From contig JAPOPW010000030.1 in NCBI GenBank assembly GCA_026712715.1, forward strand, positions 124,001 to 188,000: 64,000 bases of DNA. Reading direction: 5' to 3'. Positions 26,319 to 34,859 of the stretch are shown piece by piece. Each line of letters begins with the position of its first letter. Position 1 is the first letter of the stretch. The notes beneath the pieces are model-generated. The model searched no databases. It was not told where the DNA came from and was given only the letters and a program-made list of their open reading frames with translations. Position numbers and translations under genes: made by a program. This DNA comes from Immundisolibacterales bacterium. Lineage in GTDB: Bacteria; Pseudomonadota; Gammaproteobacteria; HK1.

Positions 26319-27194
26319 TCACTCCCGCCAGTAGACTCCGCTCTTGTTGCGTATGCTCTCCTGGTGCCCGATGCTCTCGGCGGCCGCGCGTCCGCCGTGC
26401 GCCACCACCAGGCCGGCCAGGACCTCGACCAGGGCGGTTGCCGCCACGTAGGACTGGAACAGGCTCGGGCTCCGATTCGGCACGAGCAGAATGTCGTCGG
26501 AAGCGGCGGCAAGAGGGGAGGTCCGCAGATCGGTAATGCCGATCACACGACTGCCGCAACTTTGCGCATGGCGAACCACCTGGATTGTGTCATTCGCCCA
26601 GGGCCTGAATGCGATAGCGACGATCACGTCGGTCTCGGTCAGGGGCTCAATCAGACAGGCGAGCTCACCGTTGTGGCGGGCGGCGAGCTGCCAGTTTCGG
26701 AATCCAAGGGACGCGACGCCCTGGAAGTAGTTTGCGATCGAGTAGGACTCGAGGCTGCCCGCGACGAGAATCTGTCGGGCGTTTGCGAGTGCCCGTACCG
26801 CTCGTTCGAGCGCTTCCCGGTCGAGCTCGTCGAAGAGGGTGTTGACATTGTGGAGCGCCGACTGCTGGAAGGCGTCGAGGGTCCGGTCGAGATCGGTCTC
26901 GCCCACGGCATGCCGAGGCGCCCCGGCCTTTCGGTACCGGTCTGCGCACTGGCGGTTGATGCTCGCGCGATAGACGTCGCGAAACGAGGCATACCCGCTG
27001 AATCCGACGGCCCGGGCGAGCCGGGTCATCGTGCTTGGCGGGACTCCGGCGCGGGAAGCGACCTGACGCATGGTGAGGGTGGCCACCTCGATCGGGTGTT
27101 CCAGAAGATAGGTGGCGCATTTCTTGAGGCTTGGGCTGAGCGTCGGGTAGGCCCGCGTCAAGCGATCCGCGCCGGCGCCGAAATTTATCCGCAT
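26319..27194 (-). CDS. RpiR-family transcriptional regulator
   Basis: This 291-residue regulator has an N-terminal HTH_6 domain (about 12-90, with L-T-M-R-Q-V-A-S-R-A-G-V-P-P-S-T-M-T-R-L-A) and a SIS domain (about 135-265), which usually binds a phosphosugar or related effector. ATG 27192-27194 lies five bases from GGAGG; an ATG 12 codons further upstream is possible but lacks such a site. A 14-base palindrome at 27276-27289 in the AT-rich upstream region is a candidate autoregulatory operator. The effector is unknown; no sugar gene is nearby. Confidence 0.9.
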   Translation of the reverse strand: MRINFGAGADRLTRAYPTLSPSLKKCATYLLEHPIEVATLTMRQVASRAGVPPSTMTRLARAVGFSGYASFRDVYRASINRQCADRYRKAGAPRHAVGETDLDRTLDAFQQSALHNVNTLFDELDREALERAVRALANARQILVAGSLESYSIANYFQGVASLGFRNWQLAARHNGELACLIEPLTETDVIVAIAFRPWANDTIQVVRHAQSCGSRVIGITDLRTSPLAAASDDILLVPNRSPSLFQSYVAATALVEVLAGLVVAHGGRAAAESIGHQESIRNKSGVYWRE

Positions 27195-27561
27195 CGTGGC
27201 CTCCGTAGGGTATTCCCGAGCGAGCGTCACCGGGCTGCCGGGTTCCTTGTCTCAATACGAGAATTTACATCAGTTTTCATGTACATGAACCTATTGGCGA
27301 GCGAAACGAAGACTTGTTTCCGGAATTTCAAAGCGGGAGTGATTCGGGAATCATCGTCGGAGGGTAGATTGATTTCAATCAAGAGAGAACAATTTAATTC
27401 ATTGTGCATGTTGACAAAACAAATATTTCGAATGATGATTAGAAATCTTCTATCTGATTCGTCAGCGTGCGGCTCTCGGCACGGTGCATTCCGATGTGAG
27501 GGGCGCCCAATGGGGTCTTCATCGGTCCCGAGTCGGGGACAGGCAATTGTCAGAGACAGCA
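27195..27561 (+). other. AT-rich divergent intergenic island
   Basis: These 367 bases lie between rpiR and the divergent gene at 27562. The stretch 27240-27460 is strikingly AT-rich for this window, with no coding frame of any quality. It contains the palindrome at 27276-27289. High AT content may reflect promoters under strong control or a xenogeneic-silenced or imported segment. Confidence 0.6.
27276..27289. promoter_or_regulatory. palindrome TTCATGTACATGAA, candidate RpiR operator
   Basis: A perfect 14-base inverted repeat lies 82 bases upstream of the rpiR start in the AT-rich island and about 270 bases upstream of the divergent gene. Position and symmetry fit a dimeric HTH regulator; the link to RpiR is inference. 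Confidence 0.45.
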
Positions 27562-28251
27562 ATGGAACTCGTTCGCGTCATCGCCGCGATCCATCGGCTC
27601 ATTTCCCTGAAGGAAATAAGGCTTCCGGACGAGTACTTCCCCGCCCATCTTTCGGTTGCGCTCATTGATGCGGTGTTCCCTTCCGGGGATGCGCCGGGAG
27701 CTCCGGTACCGTCCTGTGCCGAGCGTTACTGCCGGCACTTCGGATTCGAATCGACGCGGCATGACCCATGGGAGCCGCCCCCGGTCGAAGAGCAGGAAAC
27801 GCTGGGGGATCTGGTCGGCCGCTACGAGGAGCTTGGCCCGGAACGCATGAGGGACGAGGTGTTTCAGGTGCGCGAGGTCGTGCCCGGAACGAACGTCGAT
27901 CGAGCGGAATGCGTCCTCGCCGCCGCGAGACAGCTCCAGGCCAACGGAATCGACGTCCTCCAGGACCTGTCGGCTCGCTCGCGCCCGGAGGTGGAGGGCA
28001 TCTTGAAGCGGTCTCCGGGATGCGACGAGTCCATGCTCCGGAGACTGCTGACGTACACCGGGGAAGACGATTTCGTATGGGGTGGCGAGCCGGTCCGCAC
28101 TTTCGTGGCGGACGCGGTGGGACGCGCGTCGATTACCGCGGAAGAAGTCGAGGAGCTCGTCCGGAGCGCCGCGCACGAGCTGATCCTTTCCCCCCGGTTC
28201 CTCGACCGCGAAATCTGGCGGTTCGGTGCTTCGCCCGGGGGAAAGGCGTAA
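27562..28251 (+). CDS. conserved protein, possibly HhH-GPD-like
   Basis: ATG 27562 starts 229 residues; the frame is open 26 codons further upstream but into AT-rich non-homologous sequence. The protein has D-E-Y-F-P-A-H-L-S-V-A-L-I-D-A-V-F, A-E-R-Y-C-R-H-F-G-F, a central helical region, and F-V-A-D-A-V-G-R ... A-x-E-L-I-L-S-P-R-F-L-D-R-E-I-W-R-F-G. The spacing recalls helix-hairpin-helix proteins related to DNA glycosylases, but the canonical catalytic Lys/Asp hairpin is not evident (P-G-C-D-E-S replaces G-V-G-x-x-T) and there is no iron-sulfur Cys cluster. It is divergent from rpiR. The function is not assigned. Confidence 0.6.
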   Translation: MELVRVIAAIHRLISLKEIRLPDEYFPAHLSVALIDAVFPSGDAPGAPVPSCAERYCRHFGFESTRHDPWEPPPVEEQETLGDLVGRYEELGPERMRDEVFQVREVVPGTNVDRAECVLAAARQLQANGIDVLQDLSARSRPEVEGILKRSPGCDESMLRRLLTYTGEDDFVWGGEPVRTFVADAVGRASITAEEVEELVRSAAHELILSPRFLDREIWRFGASPGGKA

Positions 28252-28375
28252 GCGCGCGCAGCGCGTGCAGCCCGGCGTCGGGCCGGAATCGCTCGGCGCG
28301 GAAACAGGGGACCGCGCGATTCAGCCGGATTGACCGGTCCGCGCACGGCGCATCTCGCGTCTCGGGGCTCGCCCG

Positions 28376-28780
28376 TTACGGAATGACCGCCGTGGCCTCG
28401 ATCTCCACCTTGGCCCGATCCTCGACGAGCGCCGTCACCTGGACCAGGCTCATGGCCGGAAAGTGCCGGCCGATGACTTCGAGATAGGCCGATCCCACCC
28501 TGGTGAGATTCTCGAGGTACTCGCGCTTGTCGGTGACGAACCACGTCAGGCGAACCAGATGCCGGGGTGTAGCCCCGGCTTCGGCGAGGACGGTGGCGAT
28601 GTTGCGCAGGGATTGCTCCACCTGGGCTGCGAAATCGTCTGATTCGATTCGGAGCTCGGCATTCCATCCCACCTGGCCGGCGAGAAAGAGCATCCGGCCC
28701 GGCGCCGCGGCCATCCCGTTGGCGTAGCCCTTCGGCCGGCGCCAGTGCGCGGGGTGAAGCTGCTCGTGAATTTCGGTCAT
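28376..28780 (-). CDS. RidA family enamine/imine deaminase
   Basis: This 134-residue protein starts at an ATG behind AAGGA. RidA trimers hydrolyse reactive enamine and imine intermediates to ketones and ammonia in the cytosol. Seen here are the N-terminal strand region with a Gly-Tyr-Ala-Asn-Gly, L-F-L-A-G-Q-V-G-W-N, Q-V-E-Q-S-L-R-N-I-A-T-V-L-A-E-A-G, and near the end L-V-E-D-R-A-K-V-E-I-E-A-T-A-V. The catalytic-site Arg expected near residue 105 of canonical RidA is replaced in this subgroup pattern, so substrate may differ. It is the last gene after the 2-aminobenzoyl-CoA set, where enamine intermediates arise. Confidence 0.87.
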   Translation of the reverse strand: MTEIHEQLHPAHWRRPKGYANGMAAAPGRMLFLAGQVGWNAELRIESDDFAAQVEQSLRNIATVLAEAGATPRHLVRLTWFVTDKREYLENLTRVGSAYLEVIGRHFPAMSLVQVTALVEDRAKVEIEATAVIP

Positions 28781-28868
28781 GCGAATGTCCTTCTTTCAAG
28801 GGGCGGGACGGCGATCGCCCGAACGACCGGGCAGTGAAGAGCGCGGCGGTCCGCTCCGGACTTCTCGA

Positions 28869-29042
28869 GGGCCCCCGATCTGTACGGATGAGTCAAGTCG
28901 GCAAATCGGTTTCGGGAACGAAACGTCCGAGGCGGCTACCAAGAGAAATGCTTGCCTTTCTCCCGGTACGCAGCGGCCGGGTCTCGAACACCGATGGGTG
29001 GCTTCGAACATGTCTCGTCGGTCCGAGGCGCAGCCTCGCCAG
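28869..29042 (+). repeat. dispersed intergenic repeat, copy B
   Basis: This is the second full copy of the element described at 14117-14289, in the same orientation. It keeps GGTTTC-GGAACGAAACG, the first stem (GAGAAATGC-TT-GCCTTTCTC, one mismatch) and the second stem CGAGGC-GCA-GCCTCG exactly. It fills the gap between ridA and the CoA ligase gene and stops one base before the ligase stop codon. Confidence 0.8.
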
Positions 29043-30668
29043 CTATTCGCCCTTCAGGCGGAAGCGCTGGATCTTGCCGGTCGGGGTCTTGGGCAGGGTG
29101 TCCGTGAAGCGTACCGCACGCGGGTACTTGTAGGGTGCGATGGTCGCCTTGACGTGCGCCTGCAGCCGCTCGGCCAGGGCATCGCCGGCTGCGACTCCGT
29201 CGCGCGGCACCACGTGGGCTACCACGATCCGGCCCCGCTTCTCGTCCGGCGCGCCGACGACCGCGCATTCGGCGACGTCCGGGTGCGCGAGCAGCGCCGA
29301 CTCCACTTCGGGCCCTGCGATGTTGTAGCCGGACGAAACGATCATGTCGTCGACGCGCGCCGCAAAGTGGAACCTTCCCCGCTCGTCGCGACGGAAGGCG
29401 TCCCCGGTGAGGTTCCAGCCCGCGCGAACATAGTCGTCCTGTTGCTCGCCACCGAGATAACGGCAGCCCGTGGGTCCGCGGATCGCAAGTCGCCCGATCT
29501 CGCCATCCGCCAGCTCTTCCCCATCCTCTCCGAGAATTCGCGCCTCGTAGCCCGTCACCGGGGTACCGGTGGAGCCGGCCTCCGCGTCACCGGGGCGGTT
29601 GGAGATGAAGATGTGAAGGAGCTCGGTGGTGCCGATACCGTCCAGGATCGGCTTGCCGGTCCGGGAGGTCCATTCGTCGAACACGGGCGCGGGCAAGGTC
29701 TCCCCCGCGGACACCGCGAGGCGCAGCGACGCGAGATCCGCCCCCCCGTCCAGCGCCTCCAGCATCGCGCGGTACGCCGTGGGCGCGGTGAACACGATGC
29801 TCGCCCGGTGCCGCTCGATGAGCTCGATCATGTTGCCCGGGGTAGCCTCCTCGAGCAGGGCGGCGGTCGCCCCGAATCGCAGCGGAAAGATCGCGAGACC
29901 GCCCAGTCCGAACGTGAACGCGAGGGGTGGCGAACCCACGAAGATGTCGTCCGGTCCGACCCGGAGCACCTCCTTCGCATAGCCGTCGGCAATCGTGAGA
30001 AGATCGCGGTGGAAGTGCATCGTCGCCTTCGGCTCGCCGGTGGTGCCGGAAGTGAACGCGAGGAGGGCGACGTCGTCGCGCCCGGTCGGCACGGAGTCGA
30101 ACCGGACCGGCTTGGTGAGGGCGATCCGGTCGAGCTCCGCGTCGTGGTTCGCGGTGCCGTCGAAGCCGACGACCTGCTCCAGGAATCGGCTTGCCTTGGA
30201 GCAGGCGACGAGCTCGTCCATCATTCGCGTGTCGCAGAGCGCGAGCCGGACCCGCGCCGTCTCGACGATCCTCGCGAGCTCCCCGGCGCGCAGCATCGGC
30301 ATCGTGTTCACGACCACCGCGCCCGCCTTGGTGGCCGCGAGCCAGCAGCCGACCATGGCCGGGTTGTTGGCCGAACGGATCAGCACCCGGTTTCCGGGCT
30401 TCACGCCGAAATCGTCGCGCAGGGCCCGGGCGAGGCGGTTGGTCCAGTCCGTGAGCTCCTTGTAGGTCCGCCGGCGCCCGTGCCCGATGAGGGCAACGTG
30501 GTCGCCGAACCCCTCGTGGACCATCCGGTCCGAGAGCTCGCGCCCGACGTTCAGCCGAGCCGGGTACTCGACAGGAGCGGGTAGAAACGTCGGCCAATTC
30601 GCGGGAGGCGGAAGGTTGTCGCGCGCGAAGGTGTCCATGTGCGCCGACGGTCCGAGCACGTTCGTCAT
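29043..30668 (-). CDS. 2-aminobenzoate-CoA ligase (predicted)
   Basis: This 541-residue acyl-adenylating enzyme makes a CoA thioester from an aromatic acid and ATP. The P loop is F-T-S-G-T-T-G-E-P-K near 210-220, the adenine motif G-I-G-T-T-E-L near 345, the hinge V-S-S-G-Y-N-I-A-G-P-E-V and the final catalytic Lys in L-P-K-T-P-T-G-K-I. The closest resemblance I see is to the benzoate/2-aminobenzoate-CoA ligases, with N-terminal D-N-L-P-P. Its neighbours (2-aminobenzoyl-CoA monooxygenase, SDR, MarR) support 2-aminobenzoate as substrate. It lies 97 bases downstream of the MarR gene on the same strand. Confidence 0.85.
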   Translation of the reverse strand: MTNVLGPSAHMDTFARDNLPPPANWPTFLPAPVEYPARLNVGRELSDRMVHEGFGDHVALIGHGRRRTYKELTDWTNRLARALRDDFGVKPGNRVLIRSANNPAMVGCWLAATKAGAVVVNTMPMLRAGELARIVETARVRLALCDTRMMDELVACSKASRFLEQVVGFDGTANHDAELDRIALTKPVRFDSVPTGRDDVALLAFTSGTTGEPKATMHFHRDLLTIADGYAKEVLRVGPDDIFVGSPPLAFTFGLGGLAIFPLRFGATAALLEEATPGNMIELIERHRASIVFTAPTAYRAMLEALDGGADLASLRLAVSAGETLPAPVFDEWTSRTGKPILDGIGTTELLHIFISNRPGDAEAGSTGTPVTGYEARILGEDGEELADGEIGRLAIRGPTGCRYLGGEQQDDYVRAGWNLTGDAFRRDERGRFHFAARVDDMIVSSGYNIAGPEVESALLAHPDVAECAVVGAPDEKRGRIVVAHVVPRDGVAAGDALAERLQAHVKATIAPYKYPRAVRFTDTLPKTPTGKIQRFRLKGE

Positions 30669-30765
30669 CGGGCCTTCCCTCCGCTTTCCTCGATGGTGGG
30701 GCCGGCAACGCCGGCGGCGGGGGGGCGCTCCCCGCGCCCCGGTTGCGGTGCCCGGGTCCGCTCGT

Positions 30766-31233
30766 TCACGGAGCGACCCTCGGATAGAGGCTGGTCTGCC
30801 TGAGCCGCGCCGCCAGCGTTTCCGCTTCCCCGGGGGTCAGATTCGCGAAGATGCCGTTCACCCAGGACTCGTGCGCGCGCGCCATCGACTCGAAGCTCGC
30901 CGTGCCGTGCTCCGAGAGGCGCACGACGGTGGTGCGGCGGTCGCCGCCGCGGCGTGTGCGCTCGACCAGGCCGTCGCTCACCAGGCGGTTGACTATGCCG
31001 GTCACGTTGCCGTTGGACACCATGAGATAGCGCGAGAGCTCGGAGAGGATCATGCCCCGAGGGAAACGGTACAGCGCGGCCATCACGTCGAAGCGGGGCA
31101 AGGTCGCGGAGAATTCGGTTCGCAGGTTCTCGCGCAGCTCCGACTCGATGGCCCGGGTCAGTCGCAGCATCCGGATCCACAGGCGAAGCCGTGCCCTGGC
31201 GGCGTCGGCGGACGCGGTGGCGCAGGCGCTCAT
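30766..31233 (-). CDS. MarR-family transcriptional regulator
   Basis: This 155-residue regulator has the winged-helix core of MarR: R-F-D-V-M-A-A-L-Y-R, L-S-E-L-S-R-Y-L-M-V-S-N-G-N-V-T-G-I-V-N-R-L (recognition helix), V-E-R and the wing with D-R-R-T-T-V-V-R-L-S. Members in aromatic-acid clusters repress the operon and release DNA on binding the acyl-CoA. Its ATG overlaps the TGA of the SDR gene (ATGA), so it is translated with the catabolic operon. The longer open frame upstream overlaps the SDR and monooxygenase genes and is not used. The palindrome at 34361-34396 is the likely target. Confidence 0.9.
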   Translation of the reverse strand: MSACATASADAARARLRLWIRMLRLTRAIESELRENLRTEFSATLPRFDVMAALYRFPRGMILSELSRYLMVSNGNVTGIVNRLVSDGLVERTRRGGDRRTTVVRLSEHGTASFESMARAHESWVNGIFANLTPGEAETLAARLRQTSLYPRVAP

Positions 31234-32000
31234 CAGGTCGCTCCGCCGGACACGGACACGCTCTGCCCGGTGATGGCGTCGGAGCCCGGGCCGCAGAGCC
31301 AGAGCACCGCCCGGGCCACCTCGTCGGGCTGGATGAACCGACCCATGGGGTTGTCGGCGGCGAGGGACCTTCGGGCGTCCTCGGCGCTCATCTCGCTCTG
31401 CCGGACGATGTTGCGCACGCTCCGTTCGAGGAGCGGCGTTTCGGTGAACCCGGGGCAGACCGTGTTTACCGTAACCGCGGACCTCGCAAGCTCGACGGCG
31501 AGCGCACGGGCAAGGCCGACGACGCCGTGCTTCGCCGCGCAGTACGCCGCCACGTAGGGGTAGCCCTTGAGCCCGGCGGTCGACGAGATGGCGATGAGCC
31601 GGCCCCACCGCGCGCCCCCGCCCACGGCGGCCAACCCGTGGCGAAAGGTGTGGTAGCAGCCGGTCAGGTTGACGCCGAGCATCTCGGCCCACATGGCCGT
31701 GTCGAGGCGCCGGAACGGTGCGCTCGTCGCCGCGCCGGCGTTGGCGACGACGATGTCCACCTGGCCGCGCTCGCGTCCCGCCCGCTCGAACGCGGCGCGG
31801 AGCGAATCCTCGTCGGTCACGTCGGCGGGCACCGGAAACAGCCGGTCCGCCGATCCGGCGGCGAGACGCTCCAGCGCCTCGAGTCGGCGACCGAGGATGG
31901 TGACCCGCGCCCCTTCCGCCGCGAACGCCTCCGCGATGGCGGCTCCGATCCCCGAGCCCGCGCCCGTGACCACCGCATGCCGGCCTTCGACGAGTGCCAT
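31233..32000 (-). CDS. short-chain dehydrogenase/reductase
   Basis: This 255-residue classical SDR has the nucleotide loop T-G-A-G-S-G-I-G (about 12-19), the N-A-G-A motif near 90 and the catalytic Ser-Tyr-Lys (S at about 146, Y-C-A-A-K near 159-163). It ends in the G-Q-S-V-S-V-S-G-G typical of 3-oxoacyl or 3-hydroxyacyl-CoA enzymes. Located three bases after the monooxygenase gene and overlapping marR, it probably oxidises or reduces a CoA-bound hydroxy or oxo intermediate of 2-aminobenzoate breakdown. The exact substrate is inference. Confidence 0.9.
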   Translation of the reverse strand: MALVEGRHAVVTGAGSGIGAAIAEAFAAEGARVTILGRRLEALERLAAGSADRLFPVPADVTDEDSLRAAFERAGRERGQVDIVVANAGAATSAPFRRLDTAMWAEMLGVNLTGCYHTFRHGLAAVGGGARWGRLIAISSTAGLKGYPYVAAYCAAKHGVVGLARALAVELARSAVTVNTVCPGFTETPLLERSVRNIVRQSEMSAEDARRSLAADNPMGRFIQPDEVARAVLWLCGPGSDAITGQSVSVSGGAT

Positions 32001-32003
32001 GAC

Positions 32004-34307
32004 TCAGGCCCGGGCCGCGGCGGCGATCCCCGCCGCCTCGCCCCGCCCGGCCAGACGCACGAGCTGGTCGCGGCCGGCGAGATAGGGCAGGGGCCACTCG
32101 ACCGCGTGGTCGCCGAGGGCCGCCGCCGCGTGAAACGTCCAGTAGGGGTTTGCGAGGTGCGGGCGGGCGAGGCACACGAGGTCCGCGCGCCCCGCGAGCA
32201 GGATCGAGTTGACGTGGTCCGCGTCGTAGATGTTCCCCACCGCCATCGTCGCCATGTCTCCCTCGTTGCGGATCCGGTCCGCGAAAGGCGTCTGGAACAT
32301 CCGTCCGTACACCGGGCGGGCACGGGTCGAGGTCTGTCCCGCGGACACGTCGCAGATGTCGGCCCCCGCGTGCTTGAACGCGAGGGCCACTTCCACCGAT
32401 TCTCTTGGGGTGACGCCCTCGTCGCCGACCCAGTCGTTGGCGGAGATGCGGACCGACATCGGCTTGTGCGCCGGCCACACCGCCCGAATGGCGCGAAAGA
32501 CGCGAAGCGGAAATCGCATCCGGTTCTCGAGGCTGCCGCCGTGGCGGTCCTTGCGCCGGTTCGTGAGCGGGGTGATGAACGAGGAGAGCAGGTAGCCGTG
32601 GGCGCAGTGCAGCTCCAGCATGTCGAAGCCCGCCACCTCGGCCCGTTGCGCCGCCGTGACGAACTCGTCCGTCACCCTCTCCATGTCCTTCTCGTTCATC
32701 TCCCGCGGGGTCTGGTTTCGGGGCGACCAGGCGACGGGGGAAGCGGCCATCACGGGCCAGTTGCCCTTTGCGAGCGGCGCGTCCATGTCGTCCCAGCCGA
32801 GCTGGGTCGACCCCTTCGGGCCGGAGTGGCCGAGCTGGCAGCAGATCCGGGCGCCGGTCTCGCGGTGTACGAAGTCGGTGATTCGCCTCCACCCCTCGGT
32901 CTGCTCGTCCGTGTAGAGCCCCGTGCAGCCCGGAGTGATCCGGGCCTCGGGGCTGACGCAGGTCATCTCGGTCGTCACGAGACCCGCCCCTCCCTTCGCC
33001 CGCTCGGCATAGTGGACGAGGTGCCAGTCTCCGGGCATGCCGCCGACCGCCTTGTACTGGGCCATGGGCGAGACGACGACCCGGTTCTCGAGGCGGAGGT
33101 CGCGCAGGGCGAAGGGCGCGAACATCGGCGGTCGGACCGGGGCGTGCGGGGCGCCGGCCCGCTCCTGGAACCACCGCTCGGCGTCTCGCAGCCACTCGGG
33201 GTCGCGCAGCCGCAGGTTCTCGTGGCTGATCCGCTGCGAACGCGTCAGCAGCGAGTAGTTGAACTGCACGGGGTCGAGATGGAGGTACCGCTCGACGTCC
33301 TCGAACCACGCGAGGGAGTTCCTGGCCGCGGACTGGAGGCGGAGCGCCTCGATGCGTCGAGTCGCCTCGTAGCTTGTGAATGCCTCCTCCATGGTCGGCT
33401 GCTCGACCAGGGCGGCGGCCAGGGCCACGGCTCCCTCCATCGCGAGCTTGGTGCCGGAGCCGATCGAGAAGTGGGCGGTTGCGGCGGCGTCCCCGAGCAA
33501 TACCACGTTCTCGTGCCACCAGTTTTCGCAGAGCACGCGGGGAAAGTTGAGCCATGCCGAGCCCCGGAGGTGGGTCGCGTTGCTCATGAGCGGGTGCCCG
33601 CCGAGGTGGTCGGCGAAGATGCGTCGGCAAGCCTCCGCCGAGTCCGCCTGGCTCATCGACTCGAAGCCGAATGCCTCCCAGGTGGCCTGCGAGCATTCAA
33701 CGATGAAGGTGGCGGTGCCCGGGTCGAACTGGTAGGCGTGCGCCCATACCCACCCGTGCTCGGTCTCCTCGAAGATGAAGGTGAACGCGTCGTCGAACTT
33801 CTGGCGGGTGCCGAGCCAGACGAACCTGCAGCGGCGAACGTCGATGTGCGGGCGCAAGTGCTCGCGGAGCGCCTCGCGGGTGCGCGAATGGAGCCCGTCG
33901 GCGGCAACCACCAGATCGAAGTCGTCTGCGAACGGGGCTGGATCGTCGGCTCGCGTCTCGAACCGGATATCGACCCCGAGGTGGACGGCCCGCTCCTGGA
34001 GGAGCTCGAGCAGGCGGCGGCGGCCGATGCCGCAGAACCCATGGCCGGTGGAGACGATGCGCTCGCCCCGTATGCACACCGCGATGTCGTCCCAGTAGGC
34101 GAAGTGGCCGTGGATCGCGGCCGCGCTCACCGGGTCGTTGGCGGCGAGATTCTTCAGGGTCTCGTCGGAGAGGACCACCCCCCAGCCGAAGGTGTCGGCG
34201 GGGGCGTTGCGCTCGAACACGGTGATCTCGTGGGCGGGGTTGCGGAGCTTCAGGCTGATCGCGAAATAGAGTCCCGCGGGTCCCCCGCCGAGACAGGCGA
34301 TGTTCAT
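32004..34307 (-). CDS. 2-aminobenzoyl-CoA monooxygenase/reductase
   Basis: This 767-residue protein is a fusion. The N-terminal part (to about 385) is a flavin monooxygenase of the salicylate hydroxylase type, with G-G-G-P-A-G-L-Y at 7-14 and [14 protein letters not shown] near 270-285. The C-terminal part (about 400-767) is an old-yellow-enzyme-type flavin reductase, with [11 protein letters not shown], the H-x-x-H-Y-A and G-H-S-G motifs. This architecture and length match the 2-aminobenzoyl-CoA monooxygenase/reductase known from Azoarcus evansii, which hydroxylates and reduces the ring. It is the first gene of the operon, about 54 bases from the 36-bp palindrome. Confidence 0.9.
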   Translation of the reverse strand: MNIACLGGGPAGLYFAISLKLRNPAHEITVFERNAPADTFGWGVVLSDETLKNLAANDPVSAAAIHGHFAYWDDIAVCIRGERIVSTGHGFCGIGRRRLLELLQERAVHLGVDIRFETRADDPAPFADDFDLVVAADGLHSRTREALREHLRPHIDVRRCRFVWLGTRQKFDDAFTFIFEETEHGWVWAHAYQFDPGTATFIVECSQATWEAFGFESMSQADSAEACRRIFADHLGGHPLMSNATHLRGSAWLNFPRVLCENWWHENVVLLGDAAATAHFSIGSGTKLAMEGAVALAAALVEQPTMEEAFTSYEATRRIEALRLQSAARNSLAWFEDVERYLHLDPVQFNYSLLTRSQRISHENLRLRDPEWLRDAERWFQERAGAPHAPVRPPMFAPFALRDLRLENRVVVSPMAQYKAVGGMPGDWHLVHYAERAKGGAGLVTTEMTCVSPEARITPGCTGLYTDEQTEGWRRITDFVHRETGARICCQLGHSGPKGSTQLGWDDMDAPLAKGNWPVMAASPVAWSPRNQTPREMNEKDMERVTDEFVTAAQRAEVAGFDMLELHCAHGYLLSSFITPLTNRRKDRHGGSLENRMRFPLRVFRAIRAVWPAHKPMSVRISANDWVGDEGVTPRESVEVALAFKHAGADICDVSAGQTSTRARPVYGRMFQTPFADRIRNEGDMATMAVGNIYDADHVNSILLAGRADLVCLARPHLANPYWTFHAAAALGDHAVEWPLPYLAGRDQLVRLAGRGEAAGIAAAARA

Positions 34308-34360
34308 GGGCGCCCCCTCCGGGTGCCGAGGCGTCGGGACGAGTCTGCGCTGACCGGGAA

Positions 34361-34396
34361 GTTATTTCAAGCATGAAATTTCATGCTTGAAATAAC
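34361..34396. promoter_or_regulatory. 36-bp perfect palindrome, candidate MarR operator
   Basis: The half-site GTTATTTCAAGCATGAAA is followed directly by its exact reverse complement, giving a 36-base perfect palindrome with no spacer. It lies 53 bases upstream of the monooxygenase start and also supplies the stop codon of the ORF at 34362-34652. It contains the inner TTTCAAGCATGAAA-type repeats expected of MarR dimers. Binding by the MarR protein of this cluster is inference. Confidence 0.75.
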
Positions 34397-34652
34397 TCGC
34401 GCGGGGCGCTTCGTCCGCAAGTCGCTGGAGGACGGAGAGGTTTGCGACCCTCTCCGTCACCGATCTTCCGAGGTTCTGGCGAAGCAGGGTCCGGTCGATG
34501 TCGCGCTTGTAAGCATCTACTACCGGATCGCTTGGAAACGTACCTCCCGTCGCCCGCGGGCAAGCTCGAGACGGCACGGACGGCGTGGTGCCACCGCTCC
34601 CGACATCGTGGTCAGGGTCGAAGCGCTTTCCTGATTGTCTGACGTCGGACAT
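34362..34652 (-). CDS. small conserved protein, nucleotidyltransferase-partner type, possibly decayed
   Basis: The 96-residue frame contains D-A-Y-K-R-D-I-D-R-T-L-L-R-Q-N-L-G-R-S-V and S-V-L-Q-R-L-A-D-E. This resembles short proteins that precede nucleotidyltransferase-type toxins or antitoxins in many genomes. The N-terminal 35 residues look unrelated. The C-terminus and stop lie inside the operator palindrome, so the natural end is missing and no nucleotidyltransferase gene follows. It is either a remnant or a chance survival; which start would be used is unclear. Confidence 0.4.
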   Translation of the reverse strand: MSDVRQSGKRFDPDHDVGSGGTTPSVPSRACPRATGGTFPSDPVVDAYKRDIDRTLLRQNLGRSVTERVANLSVLQRLADEAPRASYFKHEISCLK

Positions 34653-34859
34653 TGTTTCCGTCGCGCTCCGGCAAGGTAACTTCGACCAATGATTCTCCCT
34701 GGAGAATCCAGGATGATCGTAGGGTCTCCACGGACTCGATTTCGACGGTAGGGGGGTTCTCCAGCGGGCATGTCCAAGCCCACGAGCCGTGGGTTTGCGC
34801 GCCTGCCGGCTCGGACGGAGCGCGACCGGGTGGGGTGCACGGCTCCTCCGGGAGCCGGA

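Noticed and set aside
31191-34376. Long plus-strand open frame opposite the anthranilate operon
   Set aside because: It mirrors the SDR and monooxygenase genes on the minus strand, which have full catalytic motifs, and has no motif of its own.
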